From: Clostridium sp. 1001271st1 H5
GTDB lineage: Bacteria; Bacillota; Clostridia; Lachnospirales; Lachnospiraceae
Direction: 5' to 3'
Length of the DNA: 64,000 bases
Assembly (NCBI RefSeq): GCF_005845215.1
Contig: NZ_SPHO01000009.1
Span: 1 to 64,000, forward strand
The position numbers and the translations under genes were made by a program. Positions 41,589 to 49,846 of the stretch are shown in pieces. The notes below the pieces were generated by a model. The model saw only the letters and a program-made list of their open reading frames with translations, ran no database searches and was not told where the DNA came from. Numbering within the stretch: position 1 is the first letter of the stretch; each line of letters begins with the position of its first letter.

Positions 41589-42095
41589 TCACGCCTCCGC
41601 CAGCACCCGCTCGGTAATATAGCTGACCATCTCCTCCTTGGGCATCCCCAGGGACAGGGCCAGCTCAGAGTACAGATTATCCTCCGCCGTCTTAAAATAC
41701 CGCTCGTCCAGGTCCGTCATTTTCTTTCCCTGCTCCATGCGGTCCTTCCGGCGCAGGTACAACGCCTTTATCATGCTAATCCACACCCGGCAGTCACAGG
41801 TCTTAAGGGCTTCCTTATACCGTTCCTCCCGCTGCTTATCATTGGTCACCTCCATCTCCTTCACATCAGAGATTTCGTCAATCAGTTCAAGGGCCTCTTC
41901 TTTGGAAAGAAGCGGCCTGGTTATGGTTTTCTCCGAATCCACAGGCGTCACAATCTTGCTGTCTTGCTGATAATAGGGACGGAGTACATAATACAGCCGG
42001 CCCTTCGGACCGTCAGGCCTGTCAATTTTGATGATATCCATCACCTCGCAGACGCCTCTGATGCCGTATATGATATACTGACCTTTCTGATACAT
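41589..42095 (-). CDS. CarD-family transcriptional regulator
   Basis: 168 residues. The N-terminal Tudor-like RNA polymerase-interaction domain starts YQKGQYIIYGIRGVCEVMDI and is followed by YYVLRPYYQQDSKIVTPVD. The C-terminal half is helical (WISMIKALYLRRKDRMEQGKK and FKTAEDNLYSELALSLGM). CarD/CdnL proteins bind the beta subunit of RNA polymerase and stabilise open promoter complexes. It is a single-gene unit. Confidence 0.9.
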   Translation of the reverse strand: MYQKGQYIIYGIRGVCEVMDIIKIDRPDGPKGRLYYVLRPYYQQDSKIVTPVDSEKTITRPLLSKEEALELIDEISDVKEMEVTNDKQREERYKEALKTCDCRVWISMIKALYLRRKDRMEQGKKMTDLDERYFKTAEDNLYSELALSLGMPKEEMVSYITERVLAEA

Positions 42096-42132
42096 ATTTT
42101 ACCGCCTACTTCCCTTATTTTATAATACATAT

Positions 42133-42162
42133 ATTGTATCATTAAAAGGGTGTCGATGTCAG
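42133..42162 (-). promoter_or_regulatory. Candidate promoter of the carD gene
   Basis: CTGACA at 42162-42157 and TACAAT at 42138-42133 on the minus strand have an 18-bp spacer, ~38 nt upstream of the start. Confidence 0.45.
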
Positions 42163-42256
42163 AAGTTTTTTGGCGCCGCCGTAAACTTTGTAAAAAATAC
42201 ACCATGGAGCCGTATATTTTTTTGTATACAATAGCCAGTCTCCGGGGTATATGCAT

Positions 42257-42892
42257 CTATTGTATCTCTTTCTCCATTTGCCCTGAGCCGGACTTTATGG
42301 TAATCCTGACCGCAATATTGGCGGCATCTGTTTCCACACAAACCATGTCCCCGGCTTTTACCTCTGCTATATCAGCGGCTTTTCCCTCCGAATCCATAAC
42401 CTCAGTGGAAGAGGACAACAGGATTGTCACAGCGGCGGCGGAATCTTTGCCATCCCCTGTGTGTTTGTCCGGGCCCCTGCTTCCGGCCTCATTCTGGTTC
42501 CGGCCTTTTCCCGTTTCACCGCCCTTATCTCTCCGGCCAGGTCTGCCTCCTGCCCCCTTTTCCGGCCCGTCTCCGGCTTCTTGGGTGTCCGGGACACGGT
42601 CTGTGCCTGCCTCATCAGGTCCGCCGTCAGTCTCTTCCCCGTCCATCCTTTTTCCCGCATCACCCTTCCCCTGCCCGCCGCCTCTGGGGCCAGGTCTTCC
42701 GGTAACAAGGGATATCTGTGAATCAGAAATTTCCTTCACCATACCAATGATTTCCGTCGCCTCCGCATTGCTGCTTTCTTCCGGTGCTTCAACGGTATCA
42801 GAAGCCGCGGCATCCTCTTTCCCCTGACCTGCGCAGCCGGATGCCAGAACCGCAGCAGCCAGCACTGCCAAAATAAATACTCCTTTTTTCAT
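42257..42892 (-). CDS. Lipoprotein with a split beta domain and a long low-complexity insert
   Basis: 211 residues from ATG 42892, chosen for AGGAG 7 nt upstream and the lipoprotein signal MKKGVFILAVLAAAVLASGC. After an acidic linker comes GMVKEISDSQISLVTG. A Gly/Arg/Asp/Glu-rich insert of ~75 residues follows, then VTILLSSSTEVMDSEGKAAD and VKAGDMVCVETDAANIAVRI. The flanks resemble one small beta-barrel domain (DUF5666-like, by eye) interrupted by the insert. The gene upstream at 42987 encodes a protein of the same layout. The function is unknown. Confidence 0.65.
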   Translation of the reverse strand: MKKGVFILAVLAAAVLASGCAGQGKEDAAASDTVEAPEESSNAEATEIIGMVKEISDSQISLVTGRPGPRGGGQGKGDAGKRMDGEETDGGPDEAGTDRVPDTQEAGDGPEKGAGGRPGRRDKGGETGKGRNQNEAGSRGPDKHTGDGKDSAAAVTILLSSSTEVMDSEGKAADIAEVKAGDMVCVETDAANIAVRITIKSGSGQMEKEIQ

Positions 42893-42986
42893 GAATATAC
42901 TCCTTTTAATCCTGTAATCCTCTGTCCCGGCGGCACAGGAATGCCGTATATGCATCCCTGCGCCAGTTCCTGCATTTCCTCCATGA

Positions 42987-43610
42987 CTATTCCATGATGT
43001 CAATACTGATAATCTGTGTATCCTCCAATATCATTCTTACAATGCTTCCAACTGCCAAATCAGATTCCGTACCTTCCCGGCCCTCCATTCCTTTTGTAAT
43101 GACAGTGGAACCGGTCAGATAAACGGTTGTTTCATCCGTGCTGAATTCCATTGTCATACCTCCGCTCCCCTGTCTGTCCCAGGGATTCCCGCCCTCCGGC
43201 ATTGCAGGCATGGTCCCCTCTTCTTCAGGTTGTGCAGGAGGGTTCTCCCCATCCGCCGGTTTTTCCGGCGGAGTTTCTCCATCTGCCCGTTTTTCCGGCA
43301 GTGTCTCCCCTTCTGCCGGTTTTTCCGGCGGGGATTCCCTGTCCGGCGCCCTGTCTTCTGCAGGACCGGTTCCGTCACCATCCCTCTGTTCCGGCTTTAA
43401 GGCAAATGTCACGGTCAATGAGCCGTCGCCTGCCGCAGTTATTTTAGCCATTACACTCCCGTCATCCCGGGGAGTCATCCTGTTATCTGTCTGTGCTGTT
43501 TCTGAACCAGAGGATGACCATGATGCCGCGTAGCTCATCACCCCGGTACCAATCACAGCCGCCGCGCACAGACCTGCACACAGTAACATCCTTGCTGGAT
43601 TTCTTTTCAT
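42987..43610 (-). CDS. Secreted protein with a split beta domain and a Pro/Glu-rich repeat insert
   Basis: 207 residues. A signal peptide (~1-29, ending in SYAA) is followed by SVMAKITAAGDGSLTVTF. Next comes a ~75-residue insert containing four 10-residue repeats of the type PPEKPADGET, then TTVYLTGSTVITKGMEGREG and LAVGSIVRMILEDTQIISIDI. The domain halves align with those of the downstream lipoprotein, so the two are paralogues that differ mainly in the insert. The start has AGGAG with 6-nt spacing. The function is unknown; cell-envelope location is inferred from the signal peptide. Confidence 0.65.
   Translation of the reverse strand: MKRNPARMLLCAGLCAAAVIGTGVMSYAASWSSSGSETAQTDNRMTPRDDGSVMAKITAAGDGSLTVTFALKPEQRDGDGTGPAEDRAPDRESPPEKPAEGETLPEKRADGETPPEKPADGENPPAQPEEEGTMPAMPEGGNPWDRQGSGGMTMEFSTDETTVYLTGSTVITKGMEGREGTESDLAVGSIVRMILEDTQIISIDIME
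43231..43350. repeat. 30-bp coding repeats (about 4 copies)
   Basis: The insert of the secreted protein is encoded by 30-bp units, each carrying GCCGG-TTTTT-CCGGC-like inverted repeats. The period is a multiple of three, so gain or loss of units keeps the reading frame. Confidence 0.75.
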
Positions 43611-43730
43611 TGTAATCTCCTACTTTCCGCTTTATTTCAGATTTTCATCTGATTCCAGAAGTATAACGGCCCTGGCTTAAATCAAACTGAAATTCACAGA
43701 TATTTCATAAAATACCTTTGTTTGCACCAA

Positions 43731-43762
43731 AATAAAAAAGCAGCGGTTTCCCGCCACTTTTT
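43731..43762 (-). terminator. Probable terminator of the DUF4253 gene
   Basis: On the minus strand GGCGG-GAAA-CCGC is followed by TGCTTTTTTATT, just past the stop at 43781. The remaining gap 43611-43730 shows nothing. Confidence 0.5.
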
Positions 43763-43780
43763 CCATTTCTCCATCCTCCA

Positions 43781-44413
43781 TCAATCCCACCAGAAAAACC
43801 ATACATGGGACCTGGACAGGGACCCTGCCAGGGTCATGACCTCCTCCGTAAAGCAGAAGCCGAACTGTTCCATAGCCAGCTTCTCGGCCTGTTCCTGGTC
43901 TGCCACCGGTGTATCCACATAAAACTGCAGGGTATCGGCACCCATAACAGCCGGCACAGCTCCCCACATTTCATACCACCGTTTTGCAAATGCCAGCATT
44001 CTGCCGCTGTCCGGACACTGGTTCCATCCGCCAAAGGGAAGCCAGCCCAGCACCTTCCAGGGCTGGTCCACCGGAATCTCCGCCAGTATGACATCTGATT
44101 TTTGTCTGGTCAGATAATCCGTATCCTCCTGGAAATGCTCCGCCGCTTCTCCGTCCTCAAACCTTCCCAATAAGGACTCCGGCATTTCCATGGACGATTC
44201 CGCCAGGTTCGTTGTCACCATGTCTATAAAATTTTCATCCGGATAAATGAACAGAGGAACAAATCCATCCCTCTTTCCCTGTTCCCTCTTCTCCAGATAA
44301 AGTTCCTCCAGGGGCTGTTCCGCTCCCCTGCGGTCAATCACCTGACATGGGCATCCCATAATTTCCAGCATTTTACGGTAACTCTCTTTCTTCTCATCTC
44401 CGGTCTGCGTCAT
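43781..44413 (-). CDS. DUF4253 domain protein
   Basis: 210 residues from ATG 44413 (GGAGGG 6 nt upstream). The C-terminal half matches DUF4253: DVILAEIPVDQPWKVLGWLPF, GGWNQCPDSGRMLAFAKRWYE, WGAVPAVMGADTLQFYV and the terminal VWFFWWD. The function of the domain is not established; it is common in single-gene units and in toxin-immunity-like settings, though nothing here supports that role. The N-terminal part (EIMGCPCQVIDRR...VPLFIYPDE) is also typical. No signal peptide is seen. Confidence 0.75.
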   Translation of the reverse strand: MTQTGDEKKESYRKMLEIMGCPCQVIDRRGAEQPLEELYLEKREQGKRDGFVPLFIYPDENFIDMVTTNLAESSMEMPESLLGRFEDGEAAEHFQEDTDYLTRQKSDVILAEIPVDQPWKVLGWLPFGGWNQCPDSGRMLAFAKRWYEMWGAVPAVMGADTLQFYVDTPVADQEQAEKLAMEQFGFCFTEEVMTLAGSLSRSHVWFFWWD

Positions 44414-44580
44414 TTCTTTCCCTCCATACGCATCCCTGCCGTTTTTCAGAACCAGCATTCAATCTTCATGCTTCCATTATATCGGATAACCCCCTCTGCG
44501 GCTATCCCCCGTTCCAAAAACAGCCATCCCGCCGGAAAACAGGAACCAGCCCATGGCTGGTACCCGGCAAAGACATGAAA

Positions 44581-44622
44581 AGCCCGGGGACTCCGGTTTA
44601 AACAAACCGGAGTCCCCAGGCT
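44581..44622 (-). terminator. Terminator of the carA-carB-ridA cluster
   Basis: GGGGACTCCGGTTT at 44586-44599 pairs perfectly with AAACCGGAGTCCCC at 44604-44617, extended by AGCC/GGCT. A short T-run follows on the minus strand. Confidence 0.75.
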
Positions 44623-44693
44623 CCTATCCGGTCAAACCAGACTCTGCTTACATCTGCTTAACCGCCAATCCTTTTACCCTGATGGAGGACCCA

Positions 44694-45158
44694 TCAATCT
44701 TCCTTTACTTCCACTACCGCCAGTATTTCCGTGGCGCTGCCGCCCGGAAGCTCATTGGCTCCAATGGCAAGCCTTGCAGCGATTCCTGCTTCCCCATATA
44801 AATCACGGAACAGTCCGGATGCCCCGTCTATGACCAAAGGCTGATTTCCAAACCCCTTGGCGCAGCGTACATAGCTGATAATCTGTACAAACTGTTTCAC
44901 TCTATCCAAATCGCCCAGTTCCGTTTTCAGAACAGACAGAATATTCAGAGCGCAGATTTGGGCGGACCTCTGGCCATCCTCTATGGTCAAATCCTCCCCC
45001 ACAACACCCACCACCTGGCGCACTCCATGGATATCCGGGGTCTGGCCTGCAATATAAATCAGATTTCCCACCCTTCTTGCGGGTACATACAATCCGTTTG
45101 GCCTAGGGAGCTCCGGAAGCTCAAGTCCCATTTCCTGCAATTTCTGTTCAACTATCAT
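44694..45158 (-). CDS. RidA/YjgF-family protein
   Basis: 154 residues of the RidA superfamily, trimeric proteins that often hydrolyse reactive enamines and imines. The segments RVGNLIYIAGQTPDIHG, CALNILSVLKTELGDLDRV and GIAARLAIGANELPGGSATEI include the arginine that aligns with the RidA catalytic arginine. The length exceeds classic RidA (~125), placing it in an Rid subfamily with an N-terminal extension. It lies ~30 nt after carB on the same strand. Confidence 0.8.
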   Translation of the reverse strand: MIVEQKLQEMGLELPELPRPNGLYVPARRVGNLIYIAGQTPDIHGVRQVVGVVGEDLTIEDGQRSAQICALNILSVLKTELGDLDRVKQFVQIISYVRCAKGFGNQPLVIDGASGLFRDLYGEAGIAARLAIGANELPGGSATEILAVVEVKED

Positions 45159-45187
45159 AGCCTTCTCCTTAGCGTGTTTCCATTCCC

Positions 45188-48100
45188 TCAGGCATTCTTT
45201 ACCGTGGCAATATCAATCAGCGTCAGCTCCTTGGCCCGGTTTTCCAGGCTGGTTACCAGCGCATTGGCCGTATCCAGGGAGGTCAGGACATTGACGCCTG
45301 TCTCAATGGCATTGCGGCGGATGATGAAGCCGTCATGGCTGCGCTCTGCACCCTGGGCCGGGATGTCGATAATCAGGTCAATCTGATGGCCCAGCACCAG
45401 GTCCAGGATATTGGGGGATTCCTGCTCCAGCTTGCGGATTTCGTAGGCCTTTACGCCGTTCTTATTCAGTGTCCTTGCCGTGCCTCTGGTGGCAAATATC
45501 TGATATCCCACAGCAGCAAACCTGCGGGCAATGTCCACTGCCTCCTCCTGGTCGCTGTGGCGCACGGACATAATCATTTTCCTGTATTTCGGAAGGCGGA
45601 TGCCTGCGCCCTCAAATGCTTTGTAGAGCGCTTCATTGAATGTCCTTGCAATTCCCAGGCACTCGCCGGTGGACTTCATCTCAGGTCCAAGGCTGATGTC
45701 AGCACCGCGAATCTTTTCAAAGGAGAATACCGGCATCTTGATGGCAATATAATCAGCTGCCGGCTGTAATCCAGGCTGGTAGCCCAGCTCCCGGATGGTG
45801 TGGCCGCAGATAATCTGAGTGGCCAGCGGAACAATGGGGATTCCGGTTACCTTGCTGATATAGGGAACCGTACGCGAGGAACGCGGGTTCACCTCTATGA
45901 TATATACGTCGTCCCCGTCCACAATAAACTGGATATTAATCATGCCCTTTACATGGAGGGCCCTTGCCAGCTTCTCGGTGTAGTCCACAATGGTGTCAAT
46001 GTTATGCTGGCTGATATCCTGGGCCGGGTACACGGAGATACTGTCGCCGGAGTGGATACCGGTACGCTCAATATGCTGCATAATGCCTGGAATCAGGATG
46101 TCGGTGCCGTCACAGATGGCGTCCACCTCGATTTCCTTGCCCATAATATATTTATCAACCAGAATCGGATGCTCCTGGGCAATCTGGTTGATGATGCCGA
46201 TAAACTCATCAATGTCCTCGTCGCTGATGGCAATCTGCATCCCCTGTCCGCCCAGTACATAGGACGGTCTTACCAGCACCGGATAGCCCAGCTTATTGGC
46301 TGCTTCCTTGGCCTCCTCTGCCGTGAATACGGTGTGGCCCGCCGGCCTTGGGATATTGCACTGCTCCAGGATAGCGTCAAAACGCTCCCTGTCCTCTGCC
46401 GCATCCACATCCTCTGCCGCCGTGCCCAGAATGGGAACCCCCATCTTCATCAGGGCCTCTGTCAGCTTGATGGCTGTCTGGCCGCCGAACTGGACCACCG
46501 CGCCATCCGGCTTCTCAATATCCACAATGCTCTCCACATCTTCCGGGGTAAGGGGTTCAAAATACAGCTTATCCGCAATGTCAAAATCCGTGCTGACGGT
46601 TTCCGGGTTATTGTTTATAATAATAGTCTCATAGCCTTCCCTGCTGAAAGCCCAGGTGCTGTGGACAGAACAGAAGTCAAACTCAATTCCCTGTCCAATG
46701 CGGATTGGGCCGGAACCCAGCACCAGCACCTTTTTGCGCCCGCCGGTCTGCTCCGCCTCGTTAAAACCGCCGAAGCAGGAGTAATAGTAGGGGGTCTCGG
46801 CTGCAAACTCAGCCGCACAGGTATCCACCATCTTATAAACCGCGCGGATATCATTGTGGTAGCGCAGCTTTTTGATTTCTTCCTGGGAAATGCCTGTAAG
46901 CCTTGCTATGACATTGTCAGGATACTCAATTCTCTTGGCCTCAGTCAGAAGTTCCACGGTCAGCTGCTTTTCTCCGGCTCCCACTGCCTTCAGGGCATCT
47001 TCCATCTCCACCAGGATAGCCAGCTTGTCAATGAACCAGAAATCAATCCTGGTGATGTCATGGATATGCTCATAGGTGAATCCGCGGCGCAGTGCCTCTG
47101 CAATTCTCCAGATGCGCATATCATCCACCCTGGATAATTCCTCTGTCAGCTCTTCATCGGAAAGGTCTGTAAAATCATAGGACAGCAGGCAGTCCACATG
47201 CTGTTCCAGGGAACGGATGGCCTTCATCAGCGCACCTTCAAAATTGGTGCAGATACTCATGACCTCACCTGTGGCCTTCATCTGGGTGCCCAGGGTACGC
47301 TTGGCGCTGATAAATTTATCAAAGGGCAGCCTTGGCATCTTGACCACGCAGTAATCCAGCATGGGTTCAAAGCTTGCATATGTCTTTTTTGTAACCGCAT
47401 TCCTGATTTCGTCCAGGGTATATCCCAGGGCAATCTTGGCAGCCACCTTGGCGATGGGATATCCCGTTGCCTTGCTTGCCAGGGCGGAGGAACGGCTAAC
47501 CCGGGGATTTACCTCGATAACGCAGTACTCGAAGCTGTCCGGATTCAGGGCATACTGCACATTGCAGCCGCCGGTGATTCCCAGCTCGCTGATGATGTTA
47601 AGGGCAGAGGTGCGGAGCATCTGGTACTCCTTGTCCCCCAGCGTCTGGGAGGGGGCCACCACAATACTGTCGCCTGTATGAACGCCCACAGGGTCAATAT
47701 TCTCCATATTACAAACAGTGATTACATTGCCCGCGCCGTCGCGCATTACCTCGTACTCAATTTCCTTCCACCCTGCGATGCAGCGCTCCACCAGCACCTG
47801 TCCCACACGGGAAAGGCGAAGTCCGTTTTCCAGGATTTCGGCGCACTGCGACCGGTTGTCTGCAATACCGCCGCCGGAACCTCCCAGGGTGTATGCCGGA
47901 CGAAGCACAACCGGATAACCGATTCGCTCGGCAACCTCCAGACCATGCTTTACATCCTCCACAATATCAGAGGGAGCAACTGGTTCCCCAATCTTTTCCA
48001 TGGTTTCCTTGAACATCTCGCGGTCCTCTGCCTTCTTGATGGTCAGGGCCGTGGTGCCAATCAGGCGCACATTGTGTTCTTTTAAGAAGCCTGCATCCTC

Positions 48101-48406
48101 CAGCTCCATGGCAAGGTTAAGCCCTGCCTGTCCGCCCAGGGTGGGCAGTACGCTATCCGGTTTTTCTTTTAATATAAGCTGTTCCACCACTTCCACGGTA
48201 AGAGGCTCAATGTAGACCCGGTCCGCAATGTCCTTGTCTGTCATAATGGTGGCAGGGTTGGAGTTGAGGAGAACCACCTCAATTCCCTCTTCCTTCAGGG
48301 AACGGCAGGCCTGGGTGCCTGCATAGTCGAATTCTGCTGCCTGTCCGATGACAATGGGGCCGGAGCCAAGCACCAGTACTTTTTTGATATCAGGATTCTT
48401 TGGCAT
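45188..48406 (-). CDS. carB: Carbamoyl-phosphate synthase large subunit
   Basis: 1072 residues, the usual length. It has two homologous ATP-grasp halves: the first starts KVLVLGSGPIVIGQAAEFDY, the second KVLVLGSGPIRIGQGIEFDF. A C-terminal MGS-like allosteric domain follows (~935-1072). With CarA it makes carbamoyl phosphate from glutamine, bicarbonate and 2 ATP for pyrimidine and arginine synthesis. Its start codon overlaps the carA stop, so translation is coupled. Confidence 0.97.
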   Translation of the reverse strand: MPKNPDIKKVLVLGSGPIVIGQAAEFDYAGTQACRSLKEEGIEVVLLNSNPATIMTDKDIADRVYIEPLTVEVVEQLILKEKPDSVLPTLGGQAGLNLAMELEDAGFLKEHNVRLIGTTALTIKKAEDREMFKETMEKIGEPVAPSDIVEDVKHGLEVAERIGYPVVLRPAYTLGGSGGGIADNRSQCAEILENGLRLSRVGQVLVERCIAGWKEIEYEVMRDGAGNVITVCNMENIDPVGVHTGDSIVVAPSQTLGDKEYQMLRTSALNIISELGITGGCNVQYALNPDSFEYCVIEVNPRVSRSSALASKATGYPIAKVAAKIALGYTLDEIRNAVTKKTYASFEPMLDYCVVKMPRLPFDKFISAKRTLGTQMKATGEVMSICTNFEGALMKAIRSLEQHVDCLLSYDFTDLSDEELTEELSRVDDMRIWRIAEALRRGFTYEHIHDITRIDFWFIDKLAILVEMEDALKAVGAGEKQLTVELLTEAKRIEYPDNVIARLTGISQEEIKKLRYHNDIRAVYKMVDTCAAEFAAETPYYYSCFGGFNEAEQTGGRKKVLVLGSGPIRIGQGIEFDFCSVHSTWAFSREGYETIIINNNPETVSTDFDIADKLYFEPLTPEDVESIVDIEKPDGAVVQFGGQTAIKLTEALMKMGVPILGTAAEDVDAAEDRERFDAILEQCNIPRPAGHTVFTAEEAKEAANKLGYPVLVRPSYVLGGQGMQIAISDEDIDEFIGIINQIAQEHPILVDKYIMGKEIEVDAICDGTDILIPGIMQHIERTGIHSGDSISVYPAQDISQHNIDTIVDYTEKLARALHVKGMINIQFIVDGDDVYIIEVNPRSSRTVPYISKVTGIPIVPLATQIICGHTIRELGYQPGLQPAADYIAIKMPVFSFEKIRGADISLGPEMKSTGECLGIARTFNEALYKAFEGAGIRLPKYRKMIMSVRHSDQEEAVDIARRFAAVGYQIFATRGTARTLNKNGVKAYEIRKLEQESPNILDLVLGHQIDLIIDIPAQGAERSHDGFIIRRNAIETGVNVLTSLDTANALVTSLENRAKELTLIDIATVKNA

Positions 48407-49479
48407 TAGTCATTCACCTCCATCATTTTAAGAAAACGGTCAAAGAGGTAACCGGAATCCAGGGGTCCCGGGCATGCTTCCGGGTGGTACTGCACCGTGA
48501 AGATATTCTTGCCAACGTACTTTAAGCCCTCGTTGGTGCTGTCATTTACATTGACAAATGCCGGTACGGCCACTGATGGGTCCAGGTTGTCCGTATCCAC
48601 CACATAGCCGTGGTTCTGGGAGGAAATATAAACCCTTCCGGTCTCCAAATCCTTTACCGGATGGTTTCCGCCTCTGTGTCCATATTTTAATTTATGGGTA
48701 TCCATGCCGTTGGCAAGGGCCATGAGCTGGTGTCCCAGGCAGATGGCAAAAATAGGAACATCTGACTCATACAGTTTTTTCACTTCTCTGATAATAGTTG
48801 TGTTTTCCTTCGGGTCCCCGGGGCCGTTGCTGAGCATGATGCCGTCAGGGTTTCCTGCCAGTACTTCCTCTGCGGGAGTATCAGCCGGATATACAGTTAC
48901 TTCGCATCCCCTCTGATTCAGGGAGCGGGCAATGTTTCTCTTGGCGCCGTAATCCATGAGGGCAACCTTCTTACCGGTTCCGGGAAGGACATATTTTTCC
49001 TTTGTGGTGGTTTTAAGCACTACGCCGGTCACAATATACTCCTTCATGCGTTTTATGGGCTCGCTGAAATCGGTATATTCCTTTGTAGTAATCATACCGT
49101 TCATGGTGCCTTTTTCTCTTAATATTTTGGTAAGGGCTCTTGTATCGATACCGCAGATACCGGGAATGTCGTGTTCTTTTAAGAAGTTCTGAATGGTATC
49201 CTCGCTTCTGAAATTGCTGGGGATTCTTGATAATTCTCTTACAATATAGCCATCCGGCCAGGGCTTTGCTGACTCCATGTCCTCATGGCAGATTCCATAA
49301 TTGCCAATAAGGGGATATGTCATGACAACGGCCTGTCCTGCGTAAGACGGGTCGGTCAGCACTTCCAGATAACCGGTCATTGATGTGTTAAACACGATTT
49401 CACTGATGACTTCTCGCTGGGAACCAATACTTGTCCCGGTGAATACAGTTCCATCTTCCAGTATGAGGTATGCTTTCAT
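48406..49479 (-). CDS. carA: Carbamoyl-phosphate synthase small subunit
   Basis: 357 residues. The N-terminal CPSase small-subunit domain (ILEDGTVFTG, FNTSMTGYLEVLTDPSY) precedes a class I glutamine amidotransferase domain with nucleophile cysteine in FAICLGHQLMALA (~240) and the catalytic His/Glu in VQYHPEACPGP. It releases ammonia from glutamine and passes it to CarB. A good promoter lies at 49548-49576; no PyrR attenuator was recognised in the short leader. Confidence 0.96.
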   Translation of the reverse strand: MKAYLILEDGTVFTGTSIGSQREVISEIVFNTSMTGYLEVLTDPSYAGQAVVMTYPLIGNYGICHEDMESAKPWPDGYIVRELSRIPSNFRSEDTIQNFLKEHDIPGICGIDTRALTKILREKGTMNGMITTKEYTDFSEPIKRMKEYIVTGVVLKTTTKEKYVLPGTGKKVALMDYGAKRNIARSLNQRGCEVTVYPADTPAEEVLAGNPDGIMLSNGPGDPKENTTIIREVKKLYESDVPIFAICLGHQLMALANGMDTHKLKYGHRGGNHPVKDLETGRVYISSQNHGYVVDTDNLDPSVAVPAFVNVNDSTNEGLKYVGKNIFTVQYHPEACPGPLDSGYLFDRFLKMMEVND

Positions 49480-49547
49480 ATGGGGGGTACCTGTCCTTTC
49501 TCATGTGTTTGGTTATGGGCCTGGTGACCTCAGCCCAAATTGTAAAG

Positions 49548-49576
49548 ATTATACTGTATTTCATATGAATTTGCAA
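49548..49576 (-). promoter_or_regulatory. Promoter of carA-carB
   Basis: TTGCAA at 49576-49571 and TATAAT at 49553-49548 on the minus strand have a 17-bp spacer. The leader is ~60 nt with one weak hairpin (GGGC...GCCC). The rest of the 367-nt gap up to 49846 holds only the terminator below and AT-rich sequence. Confidence 0.75.
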
Positions 49577-49646
49577 TGACTTTGAATGCTAAATTTTTTT
49601 GTATTAATCAAATATTTTTTTAGTACAAAAAGGCAGGATACAGCAA

Positions 49647-49676
49647 GGGCAGGACCCATAAATCAGTGTCCTGCCC
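49647..49676 (-). terminator. Terminator hairpin downstream of the peptidoglycan-binding gene
   Basis: GGGCAGGAC at 49647-49655 pairs perfectly with GTCCTGCCC at 49668-49676. On the minus strand the nearest T-run (TTTTT) is ~17 nt further, so the call is moderate. Confidence 0.5.
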
Positions 49677-49846
49677 ATGTCTTTGACAACCGTCTTTCAT
49701 GACTGTCTTTGAAGCGTTATTGGCTGCCTTTTATACGCAGGCCGTTGCTCTTTATAGGGAATTTCCGCCTCCCATCCTTCCTCTCCGGCGCCGGCAAAAG
49801 TTCTCTGCTCCTAAACCGATTTCACCATATTACCCTGTCATATTCA

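Noticed and set aside
45800..47137. A 445-codon plus-strand frame inside carB
   Set aside because: It is antisense to carB and shows no domain pattern; long shadow frames are common opposite this gene.
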